A stretch of DNA of 64,000 nt from Pseudomonas sp. RIT-PI-r (GCF_001297015.1 NZ_LIGE01000022.1:186001-250000), one strand, 5' to 3'; positions 18,400 through 27,482 are shown, counted from the stretch's first letter. Made by a program: numbers and translations. Notes: a model not told the origin generated them from the sequence alone.

Positions 18400-18657
18400 T
18401 CAATGGTCATTGATGCAGCCGCTGCCTTGTACCTGATAGTCCAGCACATGTTCGCGGCCCTGATGGTCGAGATAATTCAATTGCGCCGGCACCACGCCGC
18501 ACGCTTGTGAAATATCGGTGCTGGACAGGACTTTGTCGACATCCAGATTGACGTAGAAGCCGGATTTGTCATGAATCACTGCGGTGTCGGGCATGTTCGC
18601 GGCGAACGCGCTGCCGGTGGCGAGGAGGGCGGTGAAGGCGAGCAGGAGGGTTTTCAT
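18400..18657 (-). CDS. Small exported DUF2790 protein
   Basis: An 85-residue protein with a signal peptide cut after about residue 19 (GSAFA) and a mature DUF2790 domain with two cysteines (QACGVVP and QGSGCIND) that may form a disulfide. Function unknown. It is the first gene of the operon with the copper-type two-component system, so a periplasmic role linked to metal stress is plausible. A second DUF2790 paralogue sits in the cyanate cluster at 25515-25751, with the same CGVVP...YLD...H-L-Y...GSGC pattern. Confidence 0.87.
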   Translation of the reverse strand: MKTLLLAFTALLATGSAFAANMPDTAVIHDKSGFYVNLDVDKVLSSTDISQACGVVPAQLNYLDHQGREHVLDYQVQGSGCINDH

Positions 18658-18746
18658 GGTCAGTCACTCAGTGGTCGGAGTTGATCGGCATTGGCGCCGG
18701 GACAACTTCAGGCTACCGAGCGATCCGCACGGCAAACCGACAGCTG

Positions 18747-18764
18747 AATGACAAAGTTGTAATG
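18747..18764 (-). promoter_or_regulatory. CusR/CopR-like box
   Basis: AATGACAA-AG-TTGTAATG, an almost perfect inverted repeat matching the AATGACAA-N2-TTGTCATT pattern of copper response regulators. It lies 90 nt upstream of the DUF2790 start. Confidence 0.65.
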
Positions 18765-18789
18765 AAGCGTGGGGCTGACAGAGATCAAT

Positions 18790-18880
18790 TGTAGGAGTGA
18801 GCCTGCTCGCGATAGCGGTGTATCAGCCAGCATCTGTGTTGGGTAAGACACCGCTATCGCGAGCAGGCTCACTCCTACAG
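18790..18880. repeat. REP inverted pair
   Basis: TGTAGGAGTGAGCCTGCTCG and its inverted partner, with extended complementarity through CGATAGCGGTGT/ACACCGCTATCG; long perfect hairpin between two minus-strand genes. Confidence 0.92.
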
Positions 18881-18898
18881 GGGGTTGCGGCGTTCTTT

Positions 18899-19612
18899 TT
18901 AGCTTGCGTGGGTACTGAGAATGCTCGCCACCTGCTGCGGCTGGCAGTTGAGGTACGGCGACGATTTCAGCCAGCGCTGATCCGGGTACCAGGAAAACAT
19001 GAACTGGCCATTCTTCAGACGATCAATCACCTGTTTGGCAATCTGTGGCCGAACCGCCGGGCAGCCCTGGCTGCGGCCGATGCGCCCCTGTTTCTTGCTC
19101 CACAGCGGATTCACGTAACTGGCGGCATGAATGACGATGGCGCGATCGCGAGCCATGTCATTGAAGCCTGGCTCCAGACCGTCCATGCGCAACGAATAGC
19201 CGTGGGCGCCGCTGTAACTTTCCTGGGTGCGGAACAAGCCGAGACTGGATTGATAACTGCCTTCACGGTTGGAGAACTGCGTGGCGAAGTTTTCCCCGGA
19301 GTTGGAACCGTGGGCGACCAGATCGCGTAGAACCAACTTCTGCTTGCTCAGGTCGAAAATCCACAAGCGGCGCTCAGTGGACGGTTGCGAGTAATCGATG
19401 ATCGCCAGGTGGCGGGACGGTTTCGCACCGTTGTTGACCGCACATAGCATGGCGTTCAGGGCACCTTTCAGCGCTTGGGGATTGAGTTCTGGCGCGGCGT
19501 GCGCGAGGCTGTTGTAGAGAACCGGCGATGGCTTGCCGGTGGCAAAAGCTGGACTGGACACGGCGACGAGGGTCGCAGTGGTCAGCAGAAGTCGGCGCAA
19601 AAACGTCAACAT
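18899..19612 (-). CDS. Murein L,D-transpeptidase catalytic-domain protein (YkuD_2 type)
   Basis: A 237-residue exported protein with a signal peptide (about 1-25, ending AFAT) and the YkuD_2 catalytic block: IHAASYVNP with H162 and GRSQGCPAV with nucleophile C184. Proteins of this group are thought to act on the peptide stems of peptidoglycan, by 3-3 crosslinking or anchoring. It is transcribed divergently from a second, LdtD-type transpeptidase across 150 nt. Confidence 0.87.
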   Translation of the reverse strand: MLTFLRRLLLTTATLVAVSSPAFATGKPSPVLYNSLAHAAPELNPQALKGALNAMLCAVNNGAKPSRHLAIIDYSQPSTERRLWIFDLSKQKLVLRDLVAHGSNSGENFATQFSNREGSYQSSLGLFRTQESYSGAHGYSLRMDGLEPGFNDMARDRAIVIHAASYVNPLWSKKQGRIGRSQGCPAVRPQIAKQVIDRLKNGQFMFSWYPDQRWLKSSPYLNCQPQQVASILSTHAS

Positions 19613-19762
19613 TTATAAAGTGTCCTCACTTGCTACTTATTTGGCACTTTGGCTCCTGACTCCCAGTCGTTACCGGCAAGCCCGTTGATCGAGCCTGACT
19701 GTTCAGCGCACCTGATGTAAGGTTGACCGTCATCTGGACGGCCATGGATTGGAGTAAAGCAG

Positions 19763-21379
19763 TTGTTCAAAAAGTACGCATGCTACTTGAGCATTTGCCT
19801 GATCGCTGCGCCGTTTGTCGCTTGTGCCGATGAGCCGCTGCCGCCCTTGCAGACGCTGCCGACGCCACCGGCCGAAATGCCCGTCGAGCCGCAAAGTCCG
19901 TTGCAGGCGGTGTTGATCAGCCTGCCCCAGGCTTGCCCGGCGATTGGCACGCAGCTTAACGGCCCGGCGCTGACGCAGCTGCAAGCGTTCTATGAGCAGC
20001 AGGACTGGATGCCGGTGTGGGCGAGCGAAACTGCACGATTGCCGGCTTTGCACACGCAATTGCTGCTGTTGGCCGACGATGGCCTCAATCCGAAACGCTA
20101 CCCGGTCGCCGCCGTCCCCCCGCAGGACGGTGAGTTGTGCGCCGACATCGAGATCAGTCGCTACTACCTTCAAGCCTTGCAGGATTTGCATTACGGCCGT
20201 CTGTTGCAATCGCACTTCGAACCGCTGTGGCATGCCGACACGAACCCCCGCGACCGTCAGGCGCAATTGTTGGCCATTGCCGTGCCGGGCATGCATGACA
20301 TTGCGGCGGCGTTCGATCTGGCGCGCCCGCGTCTGGCGCAATATCAAAACCTGCGTCAGCTGTACGCCGCGCAACGCCAGAAGGCCCTTCCGCAATGGCA
20401 GTCGGTAGGCGACGGCCCGTTGCTGCGTCCCTCAATGGAAGACAAACGCGTGCCGCAACTGGCTCAGCGCTTGTTCAACGAAGGTTACCTGACCCACGCC
20501 ATCGGCACGCCGGACAACGCCTACAGTGGGGTGCTGGTGGACGCGGTGAAAAGTTTTCAGGTCAATCATTCGTTGCAGGCTGATGGGGTGGTCGGGCCGG
20601 GGACGATTGCCGAACTCAATATCAGCCCGCTGATCCGCCGCGAACAGTTGCGGGTCAATCTCGAACGCTTCCGCTGGATGGCCCAGGACATGGAGCCGGA
20701 CGGCTTGCTGGTCAACGTTGCCGCTGCCGAATTGAGCCTCTATCAAGGCGGTCAGGTGGTGTGGCAGACCCGCACCCAGGTCGGTCGCGCCGAGCGCCAG
20801 ACACCCTTGCTCAAATCCCGCGTCACGCGCCTGACCTTGAATCCGACCTGGACCGTGCCGCCGACCATCTGGAAAGAAGACAAGCTGCCAGCGATCCGTA
20901 AGGATCAGACTTTCCTCAGTCGCCAGAACTTGCAGGTGCTCGACGCCAACGGTCAACCGATCGCGGCGGCAGACGTCGATTGGGACAACCCCGGCAACAT
21001 CCTTCTGCGCCAGGACGCCGGGCCGCGAAATCCGCTGGGGCAAATGGTCATTCGCTTCCCCAATCCGTTCTCGGTGTACCTGCATGACACGCCGAGCAAG
21101 GCACTGTTCGACAAAGGCCCACGGGCGTTCAGCTCCGGTTGCGTGCGGGTCGAGCATCCGATGCAACTGCGCGACCTGCTGCTCAGTCCGGCAGAAAAGG
21201 CCCGCACTGAAACACTGTTGGCGACGGGCACCACGCATGAATTCCGCTTGTCGGCACCGGTGCCGATCCTGATGACCTACTGGACTGCGCAAGTCGGCAG
21301 CGATGGCCATGTACGCTATGCGCCCGATATCTATAGCCGCGACAGCGCGCTGCTGGCGGGACTCGCCCGGGCGCACTGA
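19763..21379 (+). CDS. L,D-transpeptidase, YcbB/LdtD type
   Basis: A 538-residue periplasmic enzyme that makes 3-3 (mDap-mDap) crosslinks in peptidoglycan. Signal peptide to about residue 22 (FVACA), a proline-rich linker, the N-terminal YcbB scaffold domain, a peptidoglycan-binding helical domain (LAQRLFNEGYLTHAIG...YSGVLVDAVKSFQVNHSLQADGVVGPGTIAELN at about 225-290), and the catalytic YkuD domain with FSSGCVRVEHP and nucleophile C460. The start is TTG at 19763 with GGAG eleven nt upstream; no ATG fits the signal peptide. It is about 80 residues shorter than E. coli LdtD. Confidence 0.9.
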   Translation: MFKKYACYLSICLIAAPFVACADEPLPPLQTLPTPPAEMPVEPQSPLQAVLISLPQACPAIGTQLNGPALTQLQAFYEQQDWMPVWASETARLPALHTQLLLLADDGLNPKRYPVAAVPPQDGELCADIEISRYYLQALQDLHYGRLLQSHFEPLWHADTNPRDRQAQLLAIAVPGMHDIAAAFDLARPRLAQYQNLRQLYAAQRQKALPQWQSVGDGPLLRPSMEDKRVPQLAQRLFNEGYLTHAIGTPDNAYSGVLVDAVKSFQVNHSLQADGVVGPGTIAELNISPLIRREQLRVNLERFRWMAQDMEPDGLLVNVAAAELSLYQGGQVVWQTRTQVGRAERQTPLLKSRVTRLTLNPTWTVPPTIWKEDKLPAIRKDQTFLSRQNLQVLDANGQPIAAADVDWDNPGNILLRQDAGPRNPLGQMVIRFPNPFSVYLHDTPSKALFDKGPRAFSSGCVRVEHPMQLRDLLLSPAEKARTETLLATGTTHEFRLSAPVPILMTYWTAQVGSDGHVRYAPDIYSRDSALLAGLARAH

Positions 21380-21382
21380 ACC

Positions 21383-21883
21383 TCAGCGCCGGTGGCGCTG
21401 CCAGAAGCGACGGGCCAGCGCCGCATCAAGGCGGAGACGACCTGCCCCGGCGAACACCAGCGGCAACAGTGCAACCAGATAGATCGCTGGCAGCTTGAAG
21501 TTGCCGAAACCCTTGTTGGTGATGGCGTAACCCTGCGCCAGTTCACTGAGGCTCGACCAGTCTGCCGGCCAGTGCACGGCGGCGGTGGCAACAATGGTTA
21601 CCACGATCAGCGAAAGGGCAAAAATGCGCGTGCTGAAACCGAGCAGAATCGCCAGCGCACCGATCAACTCCACCCACATCGCCAGCTCCCAGTTCAGCGT
21701 CGCCGGCAGGTGATCGAAGGGAAACGGAAATTTGTCCTGAATATCTTCGAACCAGTTCTGGCCATTGAGTTTTTCCAGGCCTGACTCGAAAAACTCCCAG
21801 GCGATGAACAGCCGTAGGGTCAACGGCGCGAGCCAGAGTCCGGCGCGGTCGAGGTGCAGGTGCAGGGTTTTGAGGGTAATCAT
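21383..21883 (-). CDS. DoxX-family membrane protein
   Basis: A 166-residue four-helix membrane protein of the DoxX/YphA family: [19 protein letters not shown] in the first helix, then [22 protein letters not shown] and [17 protein letters not shown]. Function in this family is poorly defined (some are tied to quinone or sulfur redox chemistry). The start follows GGAGAA. Convergent with the LdtD-like gene, with only 3 nt between the stops. Confidence 0.85.
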   Translation of the reverse strand: MITLKTLHLHLDRAGLWLAPLTLRLFIAWEFFESGLEKLNGQNWFEDIQDKFPFPFDHLPATLNWELAMWVELIGALAILLGFSTRIFALSLIVVTIVATAAVHWPADWSSLSELAQGYAITNKGFGNFKLPAIYLVALLPLVFAGAGRLRLDAALARRFWQRHRR

Positions 21884-22119
21884 ATGAGTTCTCCGGTGCG
21901 AGGGGGGAAGTGCTTCGACCGGGGTATTTCAACGCTGGGGTGTATCCAGGTTGTGTCGTCGGCGGTTGGCTTTTCGGGCCCGGTGTGTCTGCGTGGACGC
22001 CATATACATTGCGATACACGCCATCCCCGCTCCCACAGTGATGTGTGATCCAGCGCGCTTGCGCAGCGTCTAGCCCCAGTGTCCCCGCGATCCCACGGGG
22101 CGAGACTTCGGAACCCGGC

Positions 22120-23028
22120 ATGCAAGCGCTGTTGAACGAGATCCTTGACGCTGTCCGGCCCTTGATCGGGCAGGGCAAAGTGGCTGATTACATTCCTGCC
22201 CTCGGCACCGTGCCGGCCAATCAACTGGGCATCGCCGTGTACGGCAACGACGGCGAGATGTACTGCGCCGGTGACGCCGAGACGCCGTTCTCGGTGCAGA
22301 GTATTTCCAAGGTGTTCAGCCTGGTACAGGCCATCGATCATTCCGGTGAGGCGATTTGGGAGCGCCTCGGTCACGAACCATCCGGTCAGCCGTTCAACTC
22401 GCTGGTGCAGCTGGAGTTCGAGCGCGGTCGGCCGCGCAATCCATTCATCAACGCTGGCGCGCTGGTGATTTGCGATATCAACCAATCACGCTTCGCCGCG
22501 CCGACCCTGTCGATGCGCGATTTTGTGCGGCGCCTGTCGGGCAACCCGCAAATCATGATCGACGGCAAAGTCGCCGACTCCGAATACCAGCACCGCGCGC
22601 GCAACGCGGCGATGGCGTACTTGATGCAGTCATTCGGCAACTTTCACAACGACGTTGAAGCGGTGCTGCGCAGCTATTTCAGCCACTGTGCATTGCGGAT
22701 GAATTGCATCGACCTGGCGCGGGCCTTCTGTTTTTTGGCCAACGACGGTTATTGCAAGCACAGCGGCGAGCAGGTTCTGGCGCGGCGTCAGACCCAGCAG
22801 GTCAACTCGATCATGGCCACCAGCGGGCTGTATGACGAGGCGGGCAACTTTGCCTACCGCGTCGGGCTGCCGGGCAAGAGCGGCGTCGGTGGCGGGATCG
22901 TTGCGGTAGTGCCGGGGCAGTTCACGGTGTGCGTGTGGTCGCCGGAGTTGAATGCGGCGGGGAATTCGCTGGCGGGGATGGCGGCGCTGGAGATGCTTAG
23001 CGCGCGGATTGGCTGGTCGGTCTTCTGA
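22120..23028 (+). CDS. glsA: Glutaminase
   Basis: A 302-residue serine-dependent beta-lactamase-fold glutaminase that hydrolyses glutamine to glutamate and ammonia. The catalytic S-x-x-K motif is S61-I-S-K64 in [20 protein letters not shown], the EYQH region, LANDGYC and [18 protein letters not shown] are all conserved. Start ATG at 22120 gives the usual family N-terminus. It is followed, after a REP pair, by a ProA-like dehydrogenase on the same strand, which hints at a shared role in glutamate metabolism. Confidence 0.93.
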   Translation: MQALLNEILDAVRPLIGQGKVADYIPALGTVPANQLGIAVYGNDGEMYCAGDAETPFSVQSISKVFSLVQAIDHSGEAIWERLGHEPSGQPFNSLVQLEFERGRPRNPFINAGALVICDINQSRFAAPTLSMRDFVRRLSGNPQIMIDGKVADSEYQHRARNAAMAYLMQSFGNFHNDVEAVLRSYFSHCALRMNCIDLARAFCFLANDGYCKHSGEQVLARRQTQQVNSIMATSGLYDEAGNFAYRVGLPGKSGVGGGIVAVVPGQFTVCVWSPELNAAGNSLAGMAALEMLSARIGWSVF

Positions 23029-23052
23029 CCCGATCCGCCAAACACTACAAAA

Positions 23053-23147
23053 CCCTGTGGGAGCGAGCCTGCTCGCGAAGGCGTCAGGTCAGCCAACATT
23101 GATGCATCAGATCCACCGCTTTCGCGAGCAGGCTCGCTCCTACAGGG
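23053..23147. repeat. REP inverted pair
   Basis: ACCCTGTGGGAGCGAGCCTG and inverted partner ending TCGCTCCTACAGGGT between glutaminase and the ProA-like gene. Confidence 0.9.
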
Positions 23148-23217
23148 TTAGCGGTTGCTTTGCAGGATTGTGTTCCTATACATTTTCCGGCCGCCCTTTG
23201 CATGGTGAATCCGCTTC

Positions 23218-24720
23218 ATGTCTCTTGCACTCGAACGTCTCGTCGCTGGCACGCCGATCCCTTTCGCCGGTAACCGCGTCACGGTGGTCAGCCCCGAACT
23301 GGCCGCGCGTTTTCAGCCCGGTGACCACCTTCTGGTGGAGCAGGTGAGTGGCGAGTTGTTGTTGATTCCCGTGGCTGATCAGCAAGCCGCGGCGGTGGCA
23401 ATCGAACGTGCTGCTACTGCGTTTACCGCGTTGTCGGCGGTCTCGGATGAGGCGATCAGCCAGTTCTTCGACTTGTTTGCACAACGCCTCGAAACCCCGG
23501 ATTGCTGGGCGCACATTGAAACCGCCAACCGCGCCGATATCGAGCGGGCCAAGGCGCGCGGTCGCTCGACCACCCGTCTGCTCGCCGATGAGCGCATGCG
23601 CCGTGACATGATCGCCGGCCTGCGCGCCTGGCGTGATGCCGCGCCAACCCGGGGCAAAATCATCAGCAGCGTCGAACACGATGGCTGGAAGGTCGAGCAA
23701 GTCGTCTCGCCGTTGGGCATCGTTGCTTTTGTCTTCGAAGGACGGCCGAATGTGTTTGCCGACGCTGCCGGCGTCCTGCGCACCGGCAACACGGCGGTGT
23801 TGCGCATTGGCAGCGATGCCTTGGGCACCGCGCAAGCCATCGTCACTCACGCCTTGAACCCGGCGCTGGCCAATGCCGGTTTACCGGTCGGTGCGGTGTC
23901 GTTGGTGGAAAGCGTCAATCATGCGGCCGGCTGGGCGATGTTCGCTGACCGCCGTTTGTCGTTGGCGGTGGCGCGCGGTTCGGGGCGAGCGGTCAGTCAA
24001 TTGGGCAGCATTGCCCAGCAGGCCGGCACCGCTGTCAGCCTGCATGGCACGGGCGGGGCGTGGCTGATTGCTGATCGTGCTGCCGATGCAGCGCGTTTTG
24101 CCGCCGTGGTGCGCAACTCGCTGGACCGCAAGGTGTGCAACACCCTCAACGTTTGCCTGATTCAGCGTGATCGTGCTACGGAACTGGTGCCGTTGTTTCT
24201 TGATGCGCTGCAACAGGCCGGTACTGCGCGTGGCCAGAGCTGCAAATTGCACATCGTCGAGGGCAGTGAACGTTATTTGCCAACGGAGTGGCAGAACGCG
24301 ACGGTCGAGGTTTATCGCGCCGAGGGTTATCAGACCGAAGCGTTGGCTGAGCCATTGGCGGAAACCGAGTTGGGTCGGGAATGGGAATGGGAAGAAACCC
24401 CGGAAGTCAGTCTGATGATCGTTGACGATCTGGATCAGGCGATTGCGCTGTTCAACCGCTACAGCCCGCAGTTCACTGTGTCGCTGATCAGTGAAGATGC
24501 AGCCGTACAAGAACGTTTCTACAACGCGGTGAATGCGCCGTTCGTGGGCAATGGCATTACCCGTTGGGTCGATGGGCAGTACGCGTTGAACAAGCCGGAG
24601 CTGGGTCTTTCGAACTGGGAGAGCGGGCGTTTGTTTGCGCGCAGTGCGATTCTTTCGGGGGACGGCGTGTTCACTGTGCGTAGCCGCATGACCCAGATCG
24701 ATCTCACAGTAAAACGCTGA
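23218..24720 (+). CDS. ProA-like aldehyde dehydrogenase (glutamate-5-semialdehyde dehydrogenase family)
   Basis: A 500-residue aldehyde dehydrogenase superfamily member. SPLGIVAFVFEGRPNVFADAAGVLRTGNTAVLRIG is the ProA-type nucleotide-binding region and LDRKVCNTLNVCLIQ holds the catalytic Cys at about C307. It is longer than housekeeping ProA (about 420) through an N-terminal domain of about 90 residues (LVAGTPIPFAGNRVTVVSPELAARFQPGDHLLVEQ) that I cannot assign. Pseudomonads normally have a separate proA with proB, so this is likely a paralogue with another acyl-phosphate or aldehyde substrate. Substrate not determined here. Confidence 0.8.
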   Translation: MSLALERLVAGTPIPFAGNRVTVVSPELAARFQPGDHLLVEQVSGELLLIPVADQQAAAVAIERAATAFTALSAVSDEAISQFFDLFAQRLETPDCWAHIETANRADIERAKARGRSTTRLLADERMRRDMIAGLRAWRDAAPTRGKIISSVEHDGWKVEQVVSPLGIVAFVFEGRPNVFADAAGVLRTGNTAVLRIGSDALGTAQAIVTHALNPALANAGLPVGAVSLVESVNHAAGWAMFADRRLSLAVARGSGRAVSQLGSIAQQAGTAVSLHGTGGAWLIADRAADAARFAAVVRNSLDRKVCNTLNVCLIQRDRATELVPLFLDALQQAGTARGQSCKLHIVEGSERYLPTEWQNATVEVYRAEGYQTEALAEPLAETELGREWEWEETPEVSLMIVDDLDQAIALFNRYSPQFTVSLISEDAAVQERFYNAVNAPFVGNGITRWVDGQYALNKPELGLSNWESGRLFARSAILSGDGVFTVRSRMTQIDLTVKR

Positions 24721-24732
24721 TCTGGCGGACAG

Positions 24733-24837
24733 TGATCGTTCCCACGCTCCAGCGTGGGAACCCAGCCCGTGACGCTCCGCGTCACTGGACGCAGAGCGTC
24801 CCCTGAGGCATACCCACGCAGAGCGTGGGAACGATCA
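24733..24837. repeat. 105-bp palindromic repeat with perfect 17-bp terminal inverted repeats
   Basis: Left end TGATCGTTCCCACGCTC (24733-24749) and right end GAGCGTGGGAACGATCA (24821-24837) are exact inverse copies. Inside are two more small palindromes (GTGACGC...GCGTCAC and GACGCAGAGCGTC). Looks like a non-autonomous, MITE-like extragenic element. Confidence 0.85.
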
Positions 24838-24842
24838 GTTGC

Positions 24843-25502
24843 TCAGGCCGCGTGGGTGGCCTGTGCGTGGATTGCGCAAGTCGCCGGTTGCTCGGCCAGC
24901 GGCACAAACGTGCGGCGGTCCGAGGACAGCGCATCGACCGAGCCGGTCTCGATGTCATACACCCAGCCGTGCAGGTTCAGCAGGCCTTTCTCCTGAGCCA
25001 GACGCACACTCGGATGGGTCTGTATATTCGCCAGTTGCGCAATCACGTTCTCGCGCACCATCGAACTCAATTTCGCCGCGTCACTGGCATGCGTTCGCGC
25101 TTCATTCACCACTTTCGCCGACTCGGCATGCTGCAGCCAACCGCTGACGGCGGGCAGATGATCCATGCATTTGCACTGGGCGATTGCGGTCATCGCGCCA
25201 CAGTCCGAATGGCCGCAAATCACAATATCTGTCACGCCAAGCACCGCCACTGCGTATTCCACCGTTGCCGAAACCCCGCCCGGATGCGGGCTGTAGGACG
25301 GCACGATATTGCCGGCGTTACGGATCACGAACAGCTCGCCAGGTTCTTGTTGGGTCAGCAATTCTGGCACTACACGGCTGTCGGAACAGGTAATGAACAG
25401 CGTTCCTGGCTGTTGCGTGGTTGCCAGGTGTTTGAACAGTTCGGTGCGTTGCGGGAACGCTTCGTTCTGGAATCTCAGGAAGCCATCAATCAGGTTTTTC
25501 AT
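24843..25502 (-). CDS. cynT: Beta-carbonic anhydrase of the cyanate operon
   Basis: A 219-residue beta-class carbonic anhydrase. Zinc and catalytic residues are C39, D41, R43 (CSDSR), H98 and C101 (GHSDCG). It supplies bicarbonate, the co-substrate of cyanase, and keeps CO2 from escaping during cyanate breakdown. It is downstream of cynS and the DUF2790 gene on the same strand, 12 nt after the latter, so the three probably form one operon under CynR. Confidence 0.93.
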   Translation of the reverse strand: MKNLIDGFLRFQNEAFPQRTELFKHLATTQQPGTLFITCSDSRVVPELLTQQEPGELFVIRNAGNIVPSYSPHPGGVSATVEYAVAVLGVTDIVICGHSDCGAMTAIAQCKCMDHLPAVSGWLQHAESAKVVNEARTHASDAAKLSSMVRENVIAQLANIQTHPSVRLAQEKGLLNLHGWVYDIETGSVDALSSDRRTFVPLAEQPATCAIHAQATHAA

Positions 25503-25514
25503 GGTCTTGTCCTC

Positions 25515-25751
25515 TTAGTTCGAGCAACCGCTGCCGAATTCGCTGTATTGAAGAATGTGTTTGCCGCCGAGGCTGTCCAGATACGTCATCTCCACCGGCA
25601 CCACGCCACACACATCGGCTACCGGGGTAATGCTCAGCACTTGGGCGATATCCAGTGGCATGCCGTAGCGGTAGGCGACGGCTTCGTCAGCGGCAAATGC
25701 CTGGACGGAAAAGCCGCCGAGCAGGGCCAGGATCAACAGAATTTTTTGCAT
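25515..25751 (-). CDS. Small exported DUF2790 protein in the cyanate cluster
   Basis: A 78-residue protein with a signal peptide (to about residue 20, SVQAFA) and a DUF2790 domain (DVCGVVPVEMTYLDSLGGKHILQYSEFGSGC), two cysteines. Function unknown. It sits between cynS and cynT, which is unusual company, and is a paralogue of the gene at 18400-18657. Being 12 nt from cynT it is likely co-transcribed. Confidence 0.85.
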   Translation of the reverse strand: MQKILLILALLGGFSVQAFAADEAVAYRYGMPLDIAQVLSITPVADVCGVVPVEMTYLDSLGGKHILQYSEFGSGCSN

Positions 25752-25801
25752 GGGGCAGCCTCCAGATGTGTTTGGTGACGGGTAGCCATTTGGGGGGTGT
25801 T

Positions 25802-25824
25802 GGCCCGCACGCAGGGTGCGGGCC
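25802..25824. promoter_or_regulatory. Strong hairpin between cynS and the DUF2790 gene
   Basis: GGCCCGCAC-GCAGG-GTGCGGGCC, a perfect 9-bp GC stem 9 nt downstream of the cynS stop. No clear T-run follows on the minus strand, so it may be a processing or RNA-stability element, or a partial terminator lowering expression of the two genes behind. Confidence 0.5.
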
Positions 25825-25832
25825 GGTGCGGA

Positions 25833-26300
25833 TCAGAACGGACGCAGGGGCAGGAACTTGCCGTCGAGGGTGACCACGGCACGAGAGCCGCCTTCCGGGT
25901 CTTCGACTTTCTTGATGTCCAGTTTGAAGTTGATCGCGCTGATGATGCCGTCGCCGAACTGCTCGTGAACCAGTGCCTTGAGCGTGGTGCCGTAGATCTG
26001 GATCATCTCGTGGAAGCGATAGATGGTCGGGTCGGTCGGCACACCGCTGAGGCTGCCACGCAGGGGGATGATCTGCATTGCCGCGACATCGTCGGCGGCC
26101 AGTTCGAGCTTGTCGCCGACCACTTGGGCGGCATTTTCCGGCAGTGCGTGCTGGCCGAGCAGGGCAGCGGTGACGTACGCCAGGCTCAGGCCGGTGCCGT
26201 CGGCGAGATCCTGCCACGACAGATCTTTGCGTGCCTTGGCGTCGAGAACGCGGGTAGTCAGGGCCAGGCTGGTGTCGTTATAGGCGTGGGACTGTTGCAT
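25833..26300 (-). CDS. cynS: Cyanase (cyanate hydratase)
   Basis: Decomposes cyanate with bicarbonate to ammonia and CO2 in the cytoplasm; functions as a decamer. The catalytic triad is R95, E98 and S121 ([11 protein letters not shown] and GIISAI), one residue offset from the E. coli R96/E99/S122. Length of 155 is typical. Transcribed divergently from cynR over 120 nt, with cynT in the same direction downstream. Complete and intact. Confidence 0.97.
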   Translation of the reverse strand: MQQSHAYNDTSLALTTRVLDAKARKDLSWQDLADGTGLSLAYVTAALLGQHALPENAAQVVGDKLELAADDVAAMQIIPLRGSLSGVPTDPTIYRFHEMIQIYGTTLKALVHEQFGDGIISAINFKLDIKKVEDPEGGSRAVVTLDGKFLPLRPF

Positions 26301-26355
26301 GGTGTCACTCCTTTCAGGGTTGGCTTGCTGTGTGGGAGCAATCTTCTGCCGATTG

Positions 26356-26410
26356 ATCTATAGCGTCCAAGATCGATATACAATACTTCGCATAAGTTCT
26401 GCCTATAGAT
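26356..26410. promoter_or_regulatory. Putative CynR operator region
   Basis: Perfect inverted repeat ATCTATAG (26356-26363) and CTATAGAT (26403-26410), 39 nt apart, in the divergent cynS/cynR promoter region, AT-rich between the arms. Placement suits a LysR-type regulator acting on both promoters. Confidence 0.45.
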
Positions 26411-26420
26411 GGTGTGCCCC

Positions 26421-27308
26421 ATGCTGCTGCGACATTTGCGTTATCTGCTGGCCGTTGCCGATCACGGCGGCTTCACCCGTGCCGCCGAGGCGCTGCACGT
26501 GTCGCAGCCGACCCTGTCGCAACAGATCCGCCAACTGGAAGAGTCTCTCGGTGTGAATCTGTTTGATCGCACCTCACGCACAGTCAAACCCACCGATGCC
26601 GGCGAGGCTTACATCGAGTGCGCGCGGCGGGTGCTGGTGGAGCTGGAAGCGGGTAAACGCGCGCTGCATGACGTCAAGGATCTGTCTCGCGGGACGTTGC
26701 GCCTGGCGATGACACCGACGTTCATGGCCTACCTGGTCGGGCCGTTGGTGCGCGATTTCGCGGCGCGGTATCCGGGAATCCATCTGCAGGTTTTTGAATT
26801 GTCGATGGACGACATCGAGGCGGGGCTGGCGGATGACTCGCTGGATGTTGCGATTGCGTTTACACCGGTGCGTAACCCGGAGATCGAATGCATTCCAGCG
26901 TTCACCGAACGCTTGGGGATCATGGTCGGGCGTGAGCATCCGCTGTATGACAGCCGCTCAGTACTGACGCCGGATGACATCGCGCAACTGGATTTCGCCT
27001 TGTTGGCGCCGGACTTCATTACGCGGTTATCGATTGATGAGTATTTCCGTCAGCACGGGATTACACCGCAGGTGCGGATCGAGGTGAACTCGGTGAGTAC
27101 GTTGCTGGAGGTGGTACGTCATTCGCCGATGGCGACGATGTTGCCGCAGGCAATTGCCACCGAGGATCGGGCGTTGCGCCGGCTGCGGGTAGAGAGCGAG
27201 GCGCCGCAGCGAGGGGCGGCGTTGTTGCGGCGGCGCAATAATTATCACAGTGCGGCGGCGGTGGCGTTTGTGGAGTTGGTGTTGGACATGGGAAGCCCCT
27301 CACCCTAA
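26421..27308 (+). CDS. cynR: CynR LysR-type regulator of the cyanate operon
   Basis: A 295-residue LysR regulator, called CynR from both sequence (MLLRHLRYLLAVADHGGFTRAAEALHVSQPTLSQQIRQLEESLGVNLF, long effector domain) and its divergent position to cynS. It would activate cynS/cynT in response to cyanate. Two ATGs, 26409 and 26421; the second starts the usual family N-terminus. The last codons (Ser-Pro-Ser-Pro-stop) fall in the terminal repeat of the element that begins at 27296, so the repeat supplies the stop codon. Confidence 0.92.
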   Translation: MLLRHLRYLLAVADHGGFTRAAEALHVSQPTLSQQIRQLEESLGVNLFDRTSRTVKPTDAGEAYIECARRVLVELEAGKRALHDVKDLSRGTLRLAMTPTFMAYLVGPLVRDFAARYPGIHLQVFELSMDDIEAGLADDSLDVAIAFTPVRNPEIECIPAFTERLGIMVGREHPLYDSRSVLTPDDIAQLDFALLAPDFITRLSIDEYFRQHGITPQVRIEVNSVSTLLEVVRHSPMATMLPQAIATEDRALRRLRVESEAPQRGAALLRRRNNYHSAAAVAFVELVLDMGSPSP

Positions 27309-27445
27309 CCCTCTCCCACAGGGAGAGGGGACTGACCGAGGTGTTTGTGCGATCTACGCCGACTTGGGAAACCTGAGTCGAACTCCGGTTCTGAAAGCAC
27401 CATAAATCGGCTCCCTCTCCCTCGGGAGAGGGCTGGGGTGAGGGG
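27296..27445. repeat. MITE-like extragenic element, copy 1 (150 bp)
   Basis: Ends CCCCTCACCCTAACCCTCTC and inverse of CCCCTCACCCCAGCCCTCTC; also internal GACTGACCGAGKTGT and AATCGGCTCCCTCTCCCTCG shared with the copy at 32578-32754. Left end overlaps the cynR stop. Confidence 0.85.
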
Positions 27446-27482
27446 CTACAATTCCAGTCACGCCAAATCAATGCAAGCGAAC

